Assembly: GCA_030636615.1 (NCBI GenBank)
Contig: DAOVWP010000003.1
Span: forward strand, 1 to 21,734
DNA length: 21,734 bases
Reading direction: 5' to 3'
Source: Candidatus Nanohaloarchaea archaeon
GTDB taxonomy: Archaea; EX4484-52; GLR71
This document shows positions 1 to 6,565 of the stretch, piece after piece. A model generated the notes under the pieces. That model saw nothing but the letters and a program-made list of their open reading frames with translations. It was not told the DNA's origin and made no database searches. The first letter of the stretch is position 1; each line of letters begins with the position of its first letter. The position numbers were made by a program, and so were the translations under genes.

Positions 1-339
1 ATCATCTATATCGAATGGTTTTTCTATGTAGTCCTCAGAAAGCTCTTTGTTTCTTTTGTCTTTCGGGTCTTTGATTTTTGCAGACAGGAAGATGACTGGT
101 ATCTTTTTTAGTTTTGGATCTTCTTTGATTCTGCTGGCTACAGTCCAGCCGTCTATTCCAGGCATCATTATGTCCAGAAGGATCAGATCAGGTCTGGTAC
201 CTTTTTTTAGCAGGTCGAGGCATGCATTACCTGAATCCACTTCGATGATTGAGTGTTCTTTCAGCATGTTTTTCAGGATTGCTCTGAGTGTATGGCGCAC
301 ATCTTTGTTGTCATCTACAACCATTATACTTTTTGACAT
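1..339 (-). CDS. Response regulator receiver protein (CheY-like), C-terminus cut by window edge
   Basis: Reading the minus strand from the ATG at 339 gives 113 residues of a receiver domain, running off the window at base 1. The hallmark residues are all present: the acidic pair D9-D10, phospho-acceptor D56 in LLDIMMPG, the switch serine S86 in IFLSAK, and K107 in the YIEKPF loop. In this family a histidine kinase phosphorylates the Asp and the domain then changes its contacts. Almost the whole receiver domain is visible, so the protein may be a stand-alone receiver or continue into an output domain outside the window. The kinase is not in view. A TATA-like box (383-392, minus) and an AGGT ribosome binding site (about 344-350) lie just upstream. 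The gene is divergent from the nucleotidyltransferase gene at 451. The domain call is certain; the signal and output are unknown. Confidence 0.93.
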   Translation of the reverse strand, partial: MSKSIMVVDDNKDVRHTLRAILKNMLKEHSIIEVDSGNACLDLLKKGTRPDLILLDIMMPGIDGWTVASRIKEDPKLKKIPVIFLSAKIKDPKDKRNKELSEDYIEKPFDIDD

Positions 340-382
340 AAACATTACCTGTAAGTTATGATATTTATTATTTGATAGGTTG

Positions 383-392
383 TATATTAAAT
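383..392 (-). promoter_or_regulatory. TATA-like box for the response regulator gene
   Basis: Minus-strand ATTTAATATA lies about 45-50 bases before the ATG at 339. This leaves a leader of roughly 20 bases holding AGGTAAT as ribosome binding site. It is AT-rich, so a chance match is possible. Confidence 0.45.
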
Positions 393-418
393 AGTTTTGC
401 GTGTGAAGGATAGAAATG

Positions 419-459
419 TTTATATAGTTGATGTTACAATAATGTAATATATGTTACAA
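419..459 (+). promoter_or_regulatory. TATA box and repeated operator-like element at the start of the nucleotidyltransferase gene
   Basis: TTTATATA at 419-426 is centred 28 bases before the ATG at 451, so the transcript probably starts at the start codon itself. Across this start, ATGTTACAA occurs twice (431-439 and 451-459), exactly 20 bases apart. Between the copies is TGTAA (443-447), the inverse of TTACA, giving TTACA-ATAA-TGTAA (434-447) and TGTAA-N6-TTACA (443-458). The downstream gene encodes a winged helix, so these repeats could be its own operator; that link is inferred. Confidence 0.55.
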
Positions 460-990
460 AAAAGTAGTATGTTTAGAACTATAGAAATATTTTTTGTTAA
501 TCCAACCAAGAAAAATTATCTTATGAATATTAGCAGAAGCATTGGGTTAGCGCATACTTCTGTTAAAAAAAATTTGGACAAATTAGTGAAATTAGGATTA
601 ATTATTGAATCTGTTGAGAAGAAAGGAGAACGAAAATTTCCAATTTACAAAGCTAATATTGATAATATCTCATTTAAAAAACATAAGAGGATCTATAATT
701 TATCTTCTCTTTTTGAATCAGGTATAATAGAATTTATAGAAGAAAAACTTATGCCTAAATCTATTGTTGTGTTTGGGAGTTATCAAAGAGGAGAGGATAT
801 AGAATCCAGTGATATTGATCTTTTCGTTGAATGCAAAGAAGAAGAGTTAAATATAGTTAAGTTTGAAAAAAAATTGGGTCGAAAGGTAGAATTGCATTTT
901 AAAGAAAAATTTGATCTATATCCAAAAGAATTAAAAAACAATATAATTAATGGTGTTGTTGTGAATGGTTTTTTAGAGGGTTATAGATGA
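451..990 (+). CDS. Winged-helix protein fused to a minimal nucleotidyltransferase (MNT/MntA-like)
   Basis: The 179-residue protein has two parts. Residues ~1-70 look like a winged helix (SRSIGLAHTSVKKNLDKLV, then a basic wing around EKKGERKF). Residues ~90-179 are a minimal nucleotidyltransferase: GS (109-110), exactly ten residues, then D121-x-D123, the GSX10DXD motif of MntA-type antitoxins; E147 is a candidate third acidic residue. In characterised MntA-HepT pairs the MNT protein adenylylates the HEPN toxin and neutralises it. The next gene overlaps by four bases (ATGA) and fits a HEPN partner, which supports a two-component module. The fused DNA-binding domain suggests autoregulation, and a repeated element sits on its own start. 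The ATG at 451 is chosen because the TATA box lies at leaderless spacing. Domain calls are strong; the toxin-antitoxin role is inferred. Confidence 0.82.
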   Translation: MLQKSSMFRTIEIFFVNPTKKNYLMNISRSIGLAHTSVKKNLDKLVKLGLIIESVEKKGERKFPIYKANIDNISFKKHKRIYNLSSLFESGIIEFIEEKLMPKSIVVFGSYQRGEDIESSDIDLFVECKEEELNIVKFEKKLGRKVELHFKEKFDLYPKELKNNIINGVVVNGFLEGYR

Positions 991-1388
991 TTCTTAAAAT
1001 CAGTCCGGACAAACAAAAATCGAAGTCTCTAAAGATTATGGCTAAGATAACTTTAGAGAGGTTAGAAGAGACTGATATGGTTAAGTACCCTACAAATACG
1101 CTTACTGATTATTACGATGTAATTCACAAGTTGATGGAAGCTCTTAGTATGGTTAATGGGATTAAGGCAAATGGTGAGGGGGCGCATCAGGAACTTACTG
1201 ATTATATTGCGAAACAATATAATTTTGATGAACAGACAAGGCAATTTCTGCAACAAATGAGAATTTATAGAAATCGTATTTCTTATGAGGGTTTTATGGT
1301 GCATGAGAATTATATCAATTTGAATCAAGAAAAAATAAAAGAAATTATTGAAAAACTTTTTGATGAACTGGTTCTGTCCGGAGTTTAA
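987..1388 (+). CDS. HEPN-like all-helical partner of the nucleotidyltransferase
   Basis: A 133-residue, mostly helical protein whose ATG overlaps the preceding stop in ATGA (987-990), implying translational coupling. The segment MRIYRNRISYEGF (91-103) sits where HEPN proteins carry their RNase motif, R-N-x(2-4)-H. Here R95-N96 is present but the histidine position holds Y100, so the usual RX4-6H is not intact. Size, helical content and pairing with an MNT protein all fit a HEPN/HepT role. The changed motif may mean a lost or altered nuclease, or a family that uses tyrosine. Other possibilities are a substrate-binding partner of the MNT domain without toxicity. I recognise the motif rather than a close homologue, so the family call is moderate. 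Confidence 0.65.
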   Translation: MILKISPDKQKSKSLKIMAKITLERLEETDMVKYPTNTLTDYYDVIHKLMEALSMVNGIKANGEGAHQELTDYIAKQYNFDEQTRQFLQQMRIYRNRISYEGFMVHENYINLNQEKIKEIIEKLFDELVLSGV

Positions 1389-1440
1389 AGAACTGTCTTA
1401 CTTCTAACTAGAAATGTGTGTATGAGGAAATGTTTAAATA

Positions 1441-1454
1441 TTATTTTAAAATAA
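1441..1454. repeat. 14-base perfect palindrome between convergent genes
   Basis: TTATTTTAAAATAA reads the same on both strands and lies in the 95-base gap between the convergent HEPN-like and winged-helix genes. It could form an A/U-only hairpin acting in both directions, but in DNA this AT-rich chance is a serious alternative. Confidence 0.35.
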
Positions 1455-1483
1455 AAGGGAGTAACAGAATAAGATAGAGTTTT

Positions 1484-1759
1484 TCATAATTCAAACTCAT
1501 CGACGAATCCTAAAATAAACTTGTACTTTTCAAGATATTTGAAACCTTTATCTGTCAATGTTATGTACTTTTTTCCTTTTTTGTCAATGACCTCTTTGAC
1601 AAAGCCTTTCTCTAACAACTCCTGATAATATTCGGAAAAACTTTGTGATGACAGATTTGAGTATCTCAGAAGAGGTGTGGGCCTGATGGAATTATAATTA
1701 CCTCTTATAATTCTTAAGATATCATATATGACCCCTAAACGGTCTCTTTTTCTAGTCAT
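1484..1759 (-). CDS. Small winged-helix transcriptional regulator (HTH_45/ArnR1-like)
   Basis: A 91-residue basic protein with the layout of archaeal single-domain winged-helix regulators: helix 1 (LGVIYDILRIIRG), a helix-turn-helix across TPLLRYSNLSSQSFSEYYQELLEKG, a wing strand pair (FVKEVIDKKGKKYITLT) and a closing helix (DKGFKYLEKYKFILGFV). The phrase YITLTDKGFKYLEKY is typical of the family. There is no ligand-binding domain. Its ATG overlaps the stop of the membrane-protein gene in ATGA (1756-1759), so the two are translated together. This suggests that the membrane protein controls or is controlled by the regulator, though no mechanism is visible. Fold call strong; target genes unknown. 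Confidence 0.8.
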   Translation of the reverse strand: MTRKRDRLGVIYDILRIIRGNYNSIRPTPLLRYSNLSSQSFSEYYQELLEKGFVKEVIDKKGKKYITLTDKGFKYLEKYKFILGFVDEFEL

Positions 1760-2463
1760 TTTACCAACTTGGTCACTTTATAATATATTACGAAAAACAC
1801 GATGACAGAAATTATCTGTAAGGATATCTTCAATTCAAAGGGGAGAAATCTTCTCGGACCTAAGATAAACAAATTTATAAGCCAAAACATAGATATCAGG
1901 AGATAGACTGCACTCATAGGCAATCTCTTTTTGCCTTTTTGATACTTTTTGGAGATGATAAGAATGATGATCAATAACAATATCAAAAGCTGAATCATGG
2001 AGACTAGAATATGGGATCCTGAGATAAATGCCAGTCCTGCTACAATTAAGGCGATAATGTTTGAGGCATATAGGAAATGTTCAAAATTGATTCTCTTCCA
2101 GATTGTGCTGTAAGCCAGGTAAAGGAAGGCCATGGTGCTTAAATAAGCTACAAGCATATTGGAAAGTGGTAATAGCATTCTCATAGGCAGGATAAAATCA
2201 AATGCAATCTTGCTGATTAGAAGAGAATGCAGAAATAACCTGAAAGCATATGCCAAACCAAAAAACAGAAATACGTGGCGGAAATATTTGATGCCTTTGT
2301 ATCCTGTCAGATCATAGATTTCTCTTGTTTTATAATAGACCAGGAAGCACAGTACTACTATTATGAATGTATATACCAGCTCGATTTCGAATCCTGCCTG
2401 ATCCATAAATTGTCCTGATATAAATCTTGGCATCATTAACCACTTGATTTGATTGTTATGCAT
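1756..2463 (-). CDS. Seven-TM membrane protein co-encoded with the winged-helix regulator
   Basis: A hydrophobic protein of up to 235 residues with about seven membrane segments (near 30-46, 61-80, 85-100, 101-122, 133-150, 153-173, 184-203 and 212-232, some weaker) and short basic loops. I recognise the phrases YYKTREIYDLTGYKGIKYFRHVF-like and FLFFGLAYAFR as recurrent in uncharacterised DPANN proteins, from memory only. No enzyme motif is visible. The longest reading starts at 2463, but a TATA box (2467-2478, minus) centred near 2472 predicts transcription from about 2446, downstream of that ATG. The true start is therefore probably one of the tandem ATGs at 2436 or 2433, giving 226 or 225 residues. 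The gene ends within the ATG of the regulator. A membrane sensor for the adjacent regulator is a reasonable but unproven idea. Confidence 0.75.
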   Translation of the reverse strand: MHNNQIKWLMMPRFISGQFMDQAGFEIELVYTFIIVVLCFLVYYKTREIYDLTGYKGIKYFRHVFLFFGLAYAFRLFLHSLLISKIAFDFILPMRMLLPLSNMLVAYLSTMAFLYLAYSTIWKRINFEHFLYASNIIALIVAGLAFISGSHILVSMIQLLILLLIIILIISKKYQKGKKRLPMSAVYLLISMFWLINLFILGPRRFLPFELKISLQIISVIVFFVIYYKVTKLVK

Positions 2464-2466
2464 GAA

Positions 2467-2478
2467 TTTATTTAAATA
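2467..2478 (-). promoter_or_regulatory. TATA box for the membrane protein/regulator operon
   Basis: Minus-strand TATTTAAATAAA, centred near 2472. The expected transcription start about 26 bases on (near 2446) lies inside the longest reading of the membrane-protein gene, which argues for the ATGs at 2436/2433. Confidence 0.6.
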
Positions 2479-2515
2479 CTGTGGACTTCAAGTGTACATT
2501 TTACCTTCGTCTTGC

Positions 2516-2564
2516 TTTTATACTATCTCTGGTAATGTCTCTGCATGAACATGTATGGAGGTGA
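2516..2564 (+). promoter_or_regulatory. TATA box and strong Shine-Dalgarno of the small secreted protein gene
   Basis: TTTTATAC (2516-2523) predicts transcription from about 2546. GGAGGTGA (2557-2564) follows, eight bases before the ATG at 2573. This near-perfect match to the archaeal anti-Shine-Dalgarno decides the start: the in-frame ATG at 2555 abuts the ribosome binding site itself and is rejected. Confidence 0.65.
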
Positions 2565-2572
2565 AAATTAAA

Positions 2573-2980
2573 ATGAAAAAAACAGCAATATTCAGTCTGT
2601 TGGCACTTATAGTTGTTGGAATGATTTTTTCAGCAAGTATGGTAAGCGCTTATAGAGGTGATTATTCAGTGAAAGGTCCTGACTGTAATGAAGAAAAGCA
2701 TGAACTAATGGAAGAAGCATTTGAGACATTAGATTATGATGCATGGTCAGGATTAATGGCTGAAAATGGAAGACATTCAAGAGTTATGGATGTTGTGACG
2801 GAAGACAACTTTGAAACATTTGTTCAGGCTCATGAGGAAGGAGTTAATGGAAATCATGAAACTGCTTCTGTATTAAGGGCAGAACTTGGATTAAATGATG
2901 GCAATGGTCCTAAAGATGGGACAGGATTTGGTAAAGAAATGAGACAAGGTCGATTTCATCACAGAATGTCGGGTAAGTAA
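2573..2980 (+). CDS. Small secreted helical protein with signal peptide, function unknown
   Basis: From the ATG at 2573 the protein has 135 residues. It opens with a textbook signal peptide: MKKT, a hydrophobic core (IFSLLALIVVGMIFSASM) and a likely cleavage after VSA. The mature part is short, charged and helix-prone, with landmarks AFETLDYDAWSGLMAENGR, VTEDNFETFVQAHE and ELGL, and ends in a basic, His-rich tail (RQGRFHHRMSGK). The pattern of an acidic helix, a 'DYDAW' turn and a 'TEDNF.F..AHE' helix resembles small exported helical proteins in DPANN genomes, as far as I recall; a Spy/CpxP-like chaperone or metal-binding role is speculative. It is monocistronic, with its own promoter and a clear terminator. 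No cysteine pair or lipobox: only one Cys follows the signal. Confidence 0.75.
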   Translation: MKKTAIFSLLALIVVGMIFSASMVSAYRGDYSVKGPDCNEEKHELMEEAFETLDYDAWSGLMAENGRHSRVMDVVTEDNFETFVQAHEEGVNGNHETASVLRAELGLNDGNGPKDGTGFGKEMRQGRFHHRMSGK

Positions 2981-3015
2981 GGGATAACCATCCCTCCCTC
3001 TTTTTTTTATTTTTT
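2981..3015 (+). terminator. Hairpin plus T-tract terminator after the secreted protein gene
   Basis: GGGAT (2981-2985) pairs with ATCCC (2990-2994) around a four-base loop, starting right after the stop codon. T8 (3001-3008) and T5 (3011-3015) follow. Archaeal termination mainly needs the T-tract; the short hairpin may add to it. Confidence 0.65.
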
Positions 3016-3039
3016 AAAATGGATCTTAAGTCCACATCG

Positions 3040-3075
3040 CTTATAAGTAATCGTTAATAATTATGCAAAGGAGAT
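3040..3075 (+). promoter_or_regulatory. Promoter and ribosome binding site of the ABC exporter operon
   Basis: CTTATAAG (3040-3047) is a TATA-type box predicting transcription near 3070. AGGAGAT (3069-3075) lies about ten bases before the ATG at 3085. The two are close enough that the exact start of transcription matters for which signal is used. Confidence 0.5.
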
Positions 3076-3084
3076 AATAAGACA

Positions 3085-3804
3085 ATGGTTCACAAAAATG
3101 TATCCGGACCTATACTCTGTCTGGAGAATGTCTGGAAAATATATCAGATGGGTGAAGTAGAAGTGCCTGCACTTAGAGGTATTTCTCTTAAAATCAAAAA
3201 AGGTGATTTTATAGCAATTGTTGGGGCATCCGGATCAGGTAAAAGTACTATGATGAATCTTGTAGGTTGCTTGGATACACCGTCAAAAGGCAATGTTTTC
3301 CTGAAATCGCGTAATATTGCAGATTTATGTGAATCTGATCTTGCAACATTAAGAGGTAAAACAATTGGGTTTATTTTTCAGCAGTATAATCTGCTACCAA
3401 ACATGACTGCATATGAAAATGTGGTTCTGCCTTTGGAATTACAGGAAGTGGATGATGATGTTGCAGAAAAGCAGGCAAAAAAAGTGTTGAAGCTTGTGGG
3501 GCTGGAAGATAAAATACATCATCGTCCTTCACAACTTTCCGGAGGTCAGCAACAAAGAGTGGCGATTGCAAGATGTCTTGTAGGAAATCCTGAAATTATT
3601 CTTGCTGATGAACCGACAGGAGCATTGGATAGTGTTACTGGCAAAGGTGTTCTTAATATGCTTGAGAAAATATGGAAAGAAGAAGGAAAAACAGTAATTA
3701 TGGTGACGCATGACCTGCATCTGGCAGAATATGCACATAATATAATTGAGCTTAAGGATGGAAAAATCCTCCGAATGGAAAAAAACCACAAAAAAGTACA
3801 TTAG
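3085..3804 (+). CDS. ABC transporter ATP-binding protein, MacB/LolD type
   Basis: A 239-residue ATPase with every core motif: Walker A GASGSGKS (47-54), Q-loop FQQYNLLP (98-105), signature LSGGQ (151-155), Walker B IILADEP (171-177) and H-loop H209 in MVTHD. The N-terminal phrase (LENVWKIYQMGEVEVPALRGISL) and length are typical of the MacB/LolD/FtsE-like class, whose members power mechanotransmission-type permeases rather than channels. It is the first gene of a three-gene operon with an anchored extracytoplasmic protein (3845) and the FtsX-fold permease (5244). The substrate cannot be read from sequence; in the family it ranges over peptides, lipoproteins and antibiotics. Family call near certain. 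Confidence 0.96.
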   Translation: MVHKNVSGPILCLENVWKIYQMGEVEVPALRGISLKIKKGDFIAIVGASGSGKSTMMNLVGCLDTPSKGNVFLKSRNIADLCESDLATLRGKTIGFIFQQYNLLPNMTAYENVVLPLELQEVDDDVAEKQAKKVLKLVGLEDKIHHRPSQLSGGQQQRVAIARCLVGNPEIILADEPTGALDSVTGKGVLNMLEKIWKEEGKTVIMVTHDLHLAEYAHNIIELKDGKILRMEKNHKKVH

Positions 3805-3844
3805 AGGTGTTCTAATTATTGAAAAACCTTGGTGTGATGTGAAT

Positions 3845-5233
3845 ATGAAAAAAAACACTTGTACTGTAAATAAAATTTTGTACAGGAAGTCTGATTTATT
3901 GACCGGAACAAGATACATCTTCAGTGTTATGCTGATAATGATTATTTGCCTGACTAGTATGGCTAGTGCAGTATTTGCTGATTCCGGTGACGATAAAATC
4001 ATAAGCGTGAGTTTAATAAATCAAGATGCTGATCCGGCAATTGCAGGCGATGTTGTGGAATTAAGAATTAGTATTGAAAATGAAGGTTCTGTGTCTGCTG
4101 AAAATGTGATATTGGAGTTGGTCCCAAAATATCCTTTTGAGATGGTTCCCGGAGAAAGTCCTATACAGGAAATCGGTACTATTAAGCCATATCTGGATAG
4201 TTCTGATATGAAAATTGTCAAATTCAGACTTAGGGTTGCTCGGGATGTAAATGAGGGTAAGTATGAGCTGGATGTCTGGGAATATGAAGAAGGTAAAAGA
4301 GACAAGATAAGGGTAGAGAAAACAATAACTATTGATATAGCAAATAGGGAATTCGCAGAAATCATCTATATTGATAAGGTTGAACTTGTGCCTGGCAGGC
4401 AGACAACTATGAAGTTTACAATTAACAATGTGGGTTCTGCGCCGCTTAGAGATCTTACATTTTCATGGGAAAATGAAGATGATATAATCCTTCCGGTTGG
4501 ATCGGATAATACAAAACATATAAAGTATCTCGATGTTTCTGAAAATATTGAACTTAGCTATGATGTCATTGCAGATTCAAATGCGGAACCTGGTTTGTAT
4601 AAGCTACTGCTAAGCCTGAAATATGATGATTCTATAACAGGAGAAGAAAATCAGGTATCAACAATTGCCGGTATTTATGTCGGAGGCGAAACGGATTTTG
4701 ATGTCGCATTTTCAGAGAGTTCAATGGGTGAGTACTCTTTCACTATTGCAAACATCGGCAGTAATCCTGCTTATTCTGTTTCAGTAATTGTTCCTGAACA
4801 GAAAAACTGGAAGATTGGCGGTTCAAACACAGCTATTATCGGAAATTTGAATAAAGGAGATTATACTGTTGCAAGTTTCAATCTGCAACAAAGCGGGAGT
4901 CCATCGTCTTTAGAGCAGGATGGTAAAATTATTGATACTGGCGGTGCAAAAAATATGTCTGCAACCAGAGGCGTTATACCTAATGATGCGACTGATATGA
5001 TTGCAATTGAGATTGAATATACAGATACAATGGGTGAGCGAAAAACAGTAAAAAATATTGTTAACATTAATGTCAATAGTGAAATGGACGAAAAATTTGC
5101 AAGTTTGTCAAGAACAGGAAAAGTTAATCCAACGCAAAATGGGATTACAACCACCCAATGGATTGCATTAGGTCTGGGATTAATAATTGCTGTTGTGTTG
5201 TATAGAAAATATAGAAAAAAGAAATTAAAATAG
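3845..5233 (+). CDS. Membrane-anchored COG1361-like beta-sandwich protein of the ABC exporter operon
   Basis: From the ATG at 3845 the protein has 462 residues. It has an N-terminal signal/anchor (about 22-45, YIFSVMLIMIICLTSMASAV), a long extracytoplasmic region and a C-terminal TM helix (about 440-457, WIALGLGLIIAVVLYR) followed by a basic stop-transfer tail (KYRKKKLK). The exterior shows three CARDB/COG1361-type sandwich domains, each with the strand-turn landmark N-x-G: ISIENEGS (about 75-82), FTINNVGS (191-198) and FTIANIGS (299-306). It sits where bacterial MacAB operons carry the MacA adaptor, but has no MacA-like coiled coil. The open frame extends upstream into the ATPase gene; I choose 3845 because the signal peptide follows and GGTGTGAT lies just before it. 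GTG at 3839 is an alternative. Confidence 0.82.
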   Translation: MKKNTCTVNKILYRKSDLLTGTRYIFSVMLIMIICLTSMASAVFADSGDDKIISVSLINQDADPAIAGDVVELRISIENEGSVSAENVILELVPKYPFEMVPGESPIQEIGTIKPYLDSSDMKIVKFRLRVARDVNEGKYELDVWEYEEGKRDKIRVEKTITIDIANREFAEIIYIDKVELVPGRQTTMKFTINNVGSAPLRDLTFSWENEDDIILPVGSDNTKHIKYLDVSENIELSYDVIADSNAEPGLYKLLLSLKYDDSITGEENQVSTIAGIYVGGETDFDVAFSESSMGEYSFTIANIGSNPAYSVSVIVPEQKNWKIGGSNTAIIGNLNKGDYTVASFNLQQSGSPSSLEQDGKIIDTGGAKNMSATRGVIPNDATDMIAIEIEYTDTMGERKTVKNIVNINVNSEMDEKFASLSRTGKVNPTQNGITTTQWIALGLGLIIAVVLYRKYRKKKLK

Positions 5234-5243
5234 TGGGTTAAAG

Positions 5244-6485
5244 ATGAAAACAAGCAAATGCCTGAAATATGCGCTTAATATGGTAATGCATAGCAAACTT
5301 AGAAGCTGGCTTACTATCCTTGGCATAGTCATTGGTGTGGGCTCAGTTATTGCCATCATGTCACTTGGTGAAGGTCTTCAGCAGAGTATGGATGCTCAAA
5401 TGAGCAGTCTTGGGGGAGACATACTTACTATTACTCCTGGGTTTTCCAGAGGGATTACATTTGGCCATAAAAGTTCAGGAGGAACTGGCAGTTCTGGTTC
5501 AACAGCCACTGAAGAGGAGGTTGTGTTGGATAGGATTGATGTGCAGGCACTGAAGAGCATCCCAGATATTAAACTAATTGATACTAATATCAGGGGAAAT
5601 GTGAGGATTTATTATCTTGGTAAGAGCGGCTCGGTTACTCTTACTGGAGTAGATCAAAAAGTTTGGTCTGAGATAACCACAACTGAGATTCGGGATGGAA
5701 GGATGCTCGGACCTGCTGATATGAATGTCATTGTAATCGGGGGGAAACTGGCAGACAGTTACTTTGACAAGCCACTTGGAATAAACAAGATGGTCAATAT
5801 TGAGGATAAGGCGTTCAGGATTGTTGGGGTGCTTGATGATTCAAGCACAAGTATTATCATGCCATTGCAGATAGCATACACAATTCTTGATAACAAGGAA
5901 AATGGAGTATATGATTCTATTGTTGTCAAAATCAAAAATGAAGAGGATCTTGATTATGTTATTGAGAAAGTTGAGAATAAGCTTATGATGACAAGACATG
6001 TGACTGAAAATAATAGAGATTTTTCTGTATCTTCAAGCAAACAGTTCCAGGAGATGAGATCTGAAATGCTTGGTTCAATGACATTGTTTTTGACTGCAAT
6101 TGCTGCGGTCTCTCTTATTGTTGGCGCTGTCGGGATTGCAAATACTATGTTCACATCAGTTCTTGAGAAAACAAAAGAGATAGGGATCATGAAAGCTATT
6201 GGCGCAAGAAATAAGGATATTCTTATTATTTTTCTTTTGAATGCAGGTCTTATAGGACTTGTGGGTGGGATGATTGGCGTGCTTCTTGGTGTTATGTTGT
6301 CAGGGTTTATGCCAATGCTTATGGGTAGTATGCCGATGACAAAAGGAGGTGCGGTAACTTTAGTCAGTATGGATGCTGTAGTTCTGGCGCTTTCTGTTGC
6401 AGTTATTATTGGTGTTATTTCAGGTGTTGTTCCTGCATATAATGGGTCTAAACTGAAACCAGTTGATGCGCTTAGATATGAATGA
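5244..6485 (+). CDS. ABC transporter permease, MacB/FtsX fold
   Basis: The 413-residue protein has the standard MacB permease plan. TM1 (about 20-42, LRSWLTILGIVIGVGSVIAIMSL) is followed by a MacB_PCD-type extracytoplasmic domain of about 230 residues, then three TM helices (about 280-302, 330-355, 375-400) forming the FtsX domain. The loop after TM2 carries TKEIGIMKAIGARNKDI, the signature by which the ATPase drives the permease, and the end VDALRYE is the usual last phrase. The exterior domain carries a Gly/Ser-rich linker (about residues 76-90). It starts ten bases after the anchored protein gene and ends the operon. Together with the 3085 ATPase it would form a dimeric exporter or mechanotransmitter; the cargo is unknown. 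Confidence 0.95.
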   Translation: MKTSKCLKYALNMVMHSKLRSWLTILGIVIGVGSVIAIMSLGEGLQQSMDAQMSSLGGDILTITPGFSRGITFGHKSSGGTGSSGSTATEEEVVLDRIDVQALKSIPDIKLIDTNIRGNVRIYYLGKSGSVTLTGVDQKVWSEITTTEIRDGRMLGPADMNVIVIGGKLADSYFDKPLGINKMVNIEDKAFRIVGVLDDSSTSIIMPLQIAYTILDNKENGVYDSIVVKIKNEEDLDYVIEKVENKLMMTRHVTENNRDFSVSSSKQFQEMRSEMLGSMTLFLTAIAAVSLIVGAVGIANTMFTSVLEKTKEIGIMKAIGARNKDILIIFLLNAGLIGLVGGMIGVLLGVMLSGFMPMLMGSMPMTKGGAVTLVSMDAVVLALSVAVIIGVISGVVPAYNGSKLKPVDALRYE

Positions 6486-6508
6486 TTTGGAGATTTTATC
6501 TTTATTTG

Positions 6509-6538
6509 TCTCTATTTTCAAAAATAGATTATAAATTA
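6509..6538 (+). repeat. 30-base promoter element, copy 1
   Basis: This copy begins TCTCTATTTTCAAA and ends TTATAAATTA. It matches 7583-7612 at 27 of 30 bases, without gaps. It contains the inverted repeat CTATTTT-CA-AAAATAG (6512-6527) directly upstream of the TATA box TTATAAAT (6529-6536). The inverted repeat covers the place where the BRE and upstream regulators bind, so an operator is likely. It serves the gene at 6566. Confidence 0.7.
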
Positions 6539-6565
6539 ATAAAGATTAAAAAAACCCTGTTAGTT

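Noticed and set aside
47..361. Plus-strand open frame of 104 codons at the left edge
   Set aside because: It is antisense to the response regulator, whose receiver-domain residues are all conserved on the minus strand.
2555..2572. ATG six codons upstream for the secreted protein
   Set aside because: It is fused to the Shine-Dalgarno GGAGGTGA and has no site of its own; the signal peptide begins at 2573.
3746..3844. N-terminal extension of the COG1361-like protein overlapping the ATPase gene
   Set aside because: The added 33 residues are a charged out-of-frame reading of the ATPase end and would precede a normal signal peptide.
6482..6565. ATGA-coupled start joining the 6566 gene to the exporter operon
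   Set aside because: The extra residues translate a repeated promoter element and TATA box; the TATA spacing fits 6566.
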